From the NCBI GenBank assembly GCA_003222065.1, contig QHUV01000156.1, forward strand, positions 1 to 9,625: DNA of 9,625 nucleotides, written 5' to 3'. The translations under genes and the position numbers were made by a program. Below the pieces are notes generated by a model, which saw nothing but the letters and a program-made list of their open reading frames with translations, did no database searches and was not told where the DNA came from. This document shows positions 6,338-9,625 of the stretch, piece by piece; within the stretch, counting starts at the first letter, position 1; the number at the start of each line of letters is the position of its first letter. This DNA is from Gemmatimonadota bacterium (GTDB lineage Bacteria > Gemmatimonadota > Gemmatimonadetes > Gemmatimonadales > Gemmatimonadaceae).

Positions 6338-7556
6338 GCGCTTCGACGCGCATGACTTTCTCGAGCAGGCCGTGGCGAGCGGCGCGGCCGGCGTCGTCGT
6401 CTCCAACGTCGACAAGGCGCGGGGTCTTGGCGTACCGGTCTTCGAGGTGAGTGATACATTGGTCGCGTTAGGCGCATTGGGGCATTACCGTCGGTGCGTT
6501 TGGGGTCGGCCGGTCATCGCCGTCGTCGGCACCAACGGCAAGACGAGCACAAAGGAGCTCCTCAAAGCCGCGTTAGGCTCGACGCTCGAAACCCACGCCA
6601 CGCACGGCAATCTCAACAATCTCGTCGGCGTGCCACTGACGCTGCTCGCCACGCCAGACGGCGCCGACATCGCCGTCGTCGAGATGGGCACGAACCAGCC
6701 AGGGGAGGTCGCGCGCTTGCGCGCGATCGTCGAGCCCAACGTCACCGTCGTCACGTCGATCGCCGAGGAGCATCTCGAGGGACTCGGCGATCTGGCCGGC
6801 GTGATGCGCGAGGAGCTGGCAGCATGCGAGGGCGTCGCGACCGCCGTCGTTCCGTCATTTCAGCCGGATGTCGTCGCCGAAGCACGCCGGCGTGCCCGCC
6901 ACGTGCTTGCCGCCGGTCTCGAGAGTGGCGACCTGCGAGCCGAGGCCTGGGAGCTCGAGGCGGACGGGCGGGGGCGCGTCATCGTCGATGGTGTCGAAGT
7001 TCGCGTCCCGCTTCGCGGGGTTCATAATTTGCGAAACACCATGCTCGCCCTCGGCGTCGCGCGCCTGGTGGGTGTACCGACCGAGCGCGCGGCGCACGGC
7101 ATCGACGCGATGCCCGTCCCGCCGATGCGATCCAATGTCGAGCAGATCGGCGGCGCGACGCTCGTCAACGACGCTTACAACGCGAACCCCGGATCAGCCC
7201 GTGCCGCGCTCGAGCTCCTGGAACACGCGGGGCGCGGCCGACAACGCGTCGCGATTCTCGGCACGATGCTCGAGCTGGGCCCCGGTGGACCGGGGCTGCA
7301 CGAAGCGCTCGCCCGTGACGCGCTCGCTTCGCCGATCGAGATCGTAGCCGGTGTCGGCCAGTTCGCGGTCGCGCTCGATCGCGTCGCGGACGGCCAGTCG
7401 CGACAGCGGCTCGTGACGGCGGACGATGTGGAGAGTCTCTGGAATCGGCTCTCGTCGCGTCTCGCGCCAGACGCGGTTATCCTGCTCAAGGCGTCGCGTG
7501 GGGTTCGACTCGAGCAATTGGTTCCAAAAATCAGAGAGTGGGCTGCTGGAGGCTAG
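6189..7556 (+). CDS. murF: UDP-MurNAc-tripeptide:D-Ala-D-Ala ligase MurF
   Basis: MurF adds the D-Ala-D-Ala dipeptide to complete UDP-MurNAc-pentapeptide, the substrate of MraY encoded next. The 455-residue length is normal and all three Mur ligase domains are present. The N-terminal domain contains DTRTIASGDLFVALAGERFD (34-53). The ATPase domain has GTNGKTSTKE (114-123), NLNNLVGVPLTLL, EMGTNQPGE (165-173) and EEH (193-195). The C-terminal domain contains NDAYNANPGS (327-336) and the closing KASRGVRLE (434-442). The ATG at 6189 gives a family-like N-terminus but has no recognisable ribosome site. Upstream lies the rearranged murE end, so translational coupling may be disturbed. The frame-shifted murE reading frame overlaps the first 149 bases. 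The TAG stop lies inside the first unit of a heptamer repeat array. Confidence 0.95.
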   Translation: MTFWTSDHVHDALRPLARLNLPRGPQPFARVWTDTRTIASGDLFVALAGERFDAHDFLEQAVASGAAGVVVSNVDKARGLGVPVFEVSDTLVALGALGHYRRCVWGRPVIAVVGTNGKTSTKELLKAALGSTLETHATHGNLNNLVGVPLTLLATPDGADIAVVEMGTNQPGEVARLRAIVEPNVTVVTSIAEEHLEGLGDLAGVMREELAACEGVATAVVPSFQPDVVAEARRRARHVLAAGLESGDLRAEAWELEADGRGRVIVDGVEVRVPLRGVHNLRNTMLALGVARLVGVPTERAAHGIDAMPVPPMRSNVEQIGGATLVNDAYNANPGSARAALELLEHAGRGRQRVAILGTMLELGPGGPGLHEALARDALASPIEIVAGVGQFAVALDRVADGQSRQRLVTADDVESLWNRLSSRLAPDAVILLKASRGVRLEQLVPKIREWAAGG

Positions 7557-7595
7557 GAGCTAGGTGGTTAGGTGCTAGGTGTTAGGTGCTAGGCA
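7553..7595 (+). repeat. Heptamer repeat array, left arm (unit CTAGGTG)
   Basis: Six near-identical 7-bp units in a row: CTAGGAG, CTAGGTG, (one extra G), TTAGGTG, CTAGGTG, TTAGGTG, CTAGGCA. The murF stop codon lies within the first unit (7554-7556). The array is the inverted complement of the array at 7639-7696. Pairing 7553-7593 with 7641-7680 gives a stem of about 40 bp with a few mismatches and G-U pairs and a loop of about 47 bases. Confidence 0.95.
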
Positions 7596-7638
7596 CAGAG
7601 ACTAGCTCCGAGGCCGCCAACATACCTCAACTCCAATA

Positions 7639-7696
7639 CACCTAGCACCTAGCACCTGGCACCTAGCACCTAGCACCTACAACACCTAGCACCTGG
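7639..7696 (+). repeat. Heptamer repeat array, right arm (unit CACCTAG)
   Basis: Six perfectly spaced 7-bp units at 7639-7680 (CACCTAG twice, CACCTGG, CACCTAG twice, CACCTAC), two bases AA, then CACCTAG and CACCTGG at 7683-7696. The unit is the reverse complement of the left-arm unit. The array ends three bases before the mraY start codon, so it occupies the place of any ribosome site and could hide the start region in a hairpin. Short tandem heptamers of this kind are known from other genomes (for example STRR repeats of filamentous cyanobacteria); relatedness is not implied. Confidence 0.95.
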
Positions 7697-7699
7697 CCC

Positions 7700-8848
7700 T
7701 TGCTCTACTACCTGCTCGTCCCGCTCATCCCGAAGTATCGCATTTTCAACCTGATCACCTACATCTCCTTCCGCGCGGTGATGGCGGCGGTGACCGGGCT
7801 GATTCTCTCGTTCATTCTCGGCCCGATCATTCTGCGCACGCTGCGGCGCCAATCGGTGCATCAGGTAGTGCGCGAGGGAACGCCAGACACGCACGCATCG
7901 AAGGGGACGACGCCGACGATGGGTGGGTTGATCATCATCGCGTGCTCGATGATTCCCATCTTGCTTTGGTCGCGTTTTAGCTTGCGGCGCCCGTACGTGC
8001 TCGTCGCGCTGTTCGTTATGCTCTGGATGGGCGCCATCGGACTGTGGGACGACTATCTCAAGCTCAAACAGAAGAGAGAGGGGAAGAAGAACAGCGGGCT
8101 CGTGGAGCGCTATAAGCTCGCCGGTCAGGTGATCGTCGGTGTCGGGCTGGGGTGGTATCTGTGGCAGCATCCCCTCGTGCCGTACCTCCCTGGCGCGTCG
8201 ACGTCGGTGCCCTTTTTCAAATACGTGATTGTCGTTCCTGCCGCGGGATTCGCGTGGCTCTACGTCGTCGTCACGACGTTTATTCTCGCCGGTACCAGCA
8301 ACGCGGTGAACATCACCGACGGCCTCGACGGGCTTTGCGCCGGTCTCGGGGCGATCGCATTCGGTACCTTCGCGATCTTCAGCTACATCATGGGGCGCAT
8401 CGACGCGAGTCAGTACCTCGGGATGTTCTATCTCACCGATGCGGGCGAGCTCACGATCTTCTGCCTCGCCATCGTCGGGGCGCTGATTGGATTTCTCTGG
8501 TTCAATGCGCATCCAGCCGATGTCTTCATGGGCGACACCGGCTCCCTCGCCCTCGGCGGCGCGTTAGGCGCTGTTGCTATTTTGCTGAAGTCGGAGTTTT
8601 TGCTCGCCTTCGTCGGCGCCGTGTTCGCGGCCGAGACGGTGTCGGTGATCCTCCAACGCTACACGTACAAGTACCGGAAAAAGCGCTACGGCGTCGACTA
8701 CGCGAGTGCGCACCGGGTTTTTCGGAGGGCGCCATTGCACCACCACTTCGAGCTGCTCGGCTGGCATGAAGCGAAGGTCGTCGTGCGCTTCTGGATCATC
8801 GGCATCCTCTGCGCGTTCTTCGCGCTCACCACCATCAAGCTCCGCTGA
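7700..8848 (+). CDS. mraY: Phospho-MurNAc-pentapeptide transferase MraY
   Basis: MraY makes lipid I by transferring phospho-MurNAc-pentapeptide from UDP to undecaprenyl phosphate at the inner face of the membrane. The TTG at 7700 gives the typical opening LYYLLVPL and the following FNLITYISFRA; no ATG or GTG lies upstream in frame before the repeat. The product has 382 residues (family about 360) with about ten hydrophobic helices. The conserved sites are HASKGTTPTMGG (65-76), the aspartate pair D117-D118 in DDYLK, NITDGLDGL (204-212), HPADVFMGDTGS (271-282, with D279 the likely third catalytic Asp) and the histidine-rich APLHHHFE (344-351). No Shine-Dalgarno sequence is visible, since repeat units fill that space. 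A second transcription start inside or before the array is possible. Confidence 0.95.
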   Translation: MLYYLLVPLIPKYRIFNLITYISFRAVMAAVTGLILSFILGPIILRTLRRQSVHQVVREGTPDTHASKGTTPTMGGLIIIACSMIPILLWSRFSLRRPYVLVALFVMLWMGAIGLWDDYLKLKQKREGKKNSGLVERYKLAGQVIVGVGLGWYLWQHPLVPYLPGASTSVPFFKYVIVVPAAGFAWLYVVVTTFILAGTSNAVNITDGLDGLCAGLGAIAFGTFAIFSYIMGRIDASQYLGMFYLTDAGELTIFCLAIVGALIGFLWFNAHPADVFMGDTGSLALGGALGAVAILLKSEFLLAFVGAVFAAETVSVILQRYTYKYRKKRYGVDYASAHRVFRRAPLHHHFELLGWHEAKVVVRFWIIGILCAFFALTTIKLR

Positions 8849-8857
8849 CGTGATCTC

Positions 8858-9625
8858 GTGAGCGCACAGCGTCAACGGCGCCTCTCTGAGCCGGCGATGC
8901 CGGCCGGCTGGCTGAACGGCGAGATCGCTGTCGTCGGTCTTGCCCGCAGTGGCCGCGCTGTGTCCACGCTCCTGGCTCGCACCGGTGCTGAGGTCTACGC
9001 CTCCGATGCTGGCAATGACAAATCCCTCGACGCAACGGCCGCCGCGTTGCGCGAGGAGAAGGTGGACGTGCAACTCGGCGCTCATGATCTCGAGCGCATT
9101 GGACGCGCGTCGCTCGTTGTGGCAAGTCCTGGCGTCCCGCCCGATGCACCGCCGCTCGCCGCGGCGCGTTCGCGCGGCATCGAGGTCGTGAGCGAGGTGG
9201 AGATCGCGTTACGGATGCTGCCGAACCTCCACTACATCGCGATCACCGGCACGAACGGCAAAACGACGACGACCGCGCTCACGGCGCACTTGCTCTCATC
9301 GATCGGTTTACGCGCCGTGGCGGCTGGCAACATCGGGTTACCACTCGCGGAGATCGCGCTGCGACCGACGCCGCCAGAATGGGTTGCGCTGGAGATCTCC
9401 TCCTTCCAGCTGCACGACACGCCGAGCATCGCGCCACGCGTTGGCGTCCTGACGAATCTCTCCGCGAATCACCTCGATCGCTACGCGACCATCGAGCAAT
9501 ACTACGGTGACAAGGCGCTGCTCTTTCGCAATGCGACAGCCGCGTCCAATTGGGTGACGAATGGCGACGACGTCGCCGTCGAGGCGCTCGCCGAAGCCGC
9601 GGCGGGAATTCATTGTCGTTTTTCC
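8858..9625 (+). CDS. murD: UDP-MurNAc-L-Ala:D-Glu ligase MurD, 3' end outside window
   Basis: MurD adds D-glutamate to UDP-MurNAc-L-Ala, the step before MurE. The visible 256 codons run to the window edge without a stop. The N-terminal Rossmann domain has EIAVVGLARSGRAV (22-35) and SPGVPPDAP (90-98). The ATPase domain has ITGTNGKTTTT (129-139), EISSFQL (179-185), NLSANHLDRY (200-209) and the probable carbamylated Lys219 in YYGDKALLF. The C-terminal domain is cut off. The GTG at 8858 (9 bases after the mraY stop) is used here; an in-frame ATG at 8897 would remove 13 residues and still leave the Rossmann strand whole. Neither has a clear ribosome site. EISSFQL and NHLDRY separate it from MurC, MurE and MurF. 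Confidence 0.93.
   Translation, partial: MSAQRQRRLSEPAMPAGWLNGEIAVVGLARSGRAVSTLLARTGAEVYASDAGNDKSLDATAAALREEKVDVQLGAHDLERIGRASLVVASPGVPPDAPPLAAARSRGIEVVSEVEIALRMLPNLHYIAITGTNGKTTTTALTAHLLSSIGLRAVAAGNIGLPLAEIALRPTPPEWVALEISSFQLHDTPSIAPRVGVLTNLSANHLDRYATIEQYYGDKALLFRNATAASNWVTNGDDVAVEALAEAAAGIHCRFS

Noticed and set aside
7553..7696. CRISPR array or insertion sequence in the murF-mraY gap
   Set aside because: The 7-bp units are contiguous with no unique spacers, and there is no transposase, target duplication or room for one.
7670..8512. 280-codon minus-strand frame opposite mraY
   Set aside because: Highly charged, low-complexity shadow of mraY membrane helices; no domain recognised.

Overview
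This is a GC-rich window (roughly 63-65% G+C by eye) from a diderm-type bacterial chromosome. Most of it is the division and cell wall (dcw) cluster, read left to right: rsmH, ftsL, a PASTA-tailed FtsI-type transpeptidase, murE, murF, mraY and murD. The high GC, the GTG and TTG starts, the RsmH and MraY sequence style and the single-PASTA class B PBP remind me of Gemmatimonadota. That is an impression from protein style and has not been tested.

Left end (1-607): the 3' end of an unrecognised helical protein, then a strong perfect hairpin that probably separates it from a convergent gene. Next (608-1504, minus strand) is a YegS/BmrU-type diacylglycerol kinase family lipid kinase. A short divergent gap of about 90 bp separates it from rsmH. 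The mraZ gene that often precedes rsmH is not present there.

Operon (1593-9625): rsmH/ftsL and ftsL/ftsI overlap by 4 bases (GTGA and ATGA), and murE starts 4 bases after ftsI, so these genes are probably co-transcribed. FtsL and FtsI belong to the septal peptidoglycan synthase. MurE, MurF and MurD add stem-peptide residues in the cytoplasm. MraY moves the finished UDP-MurNAc-pentapeptide onto undecaprenyl phosphate in the membrane. MurD runs off the right edge.

Three things stand out. (1) murE has lost its C-terminal domain. At that point an exact 43-bp copy of a segment 210 bp upstream in the same gene is inserted, and the reading frame then runs out of frame into murF. This is either a real rearrangement or an assembly error in an essential gene. 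(2) The murF-mraY gap is filled by arrays of a 7-bp unit (CTAGGTG and its complement CACCTAG) in inverted orientation. They could fold into a stem of about 40 bp that ends 3 bases before the TTG start of mraY. (3) The octamer CGTTAGGC occurs ten times on the two strands, in several reading frames and once between genes, against an expectation of well under one. This looks like DNA-level selection, for example an uptake-type, recombination or methylation motif.

No tRNA, rRNA, CRISPR array, insertion sequence or phage gene was seen.
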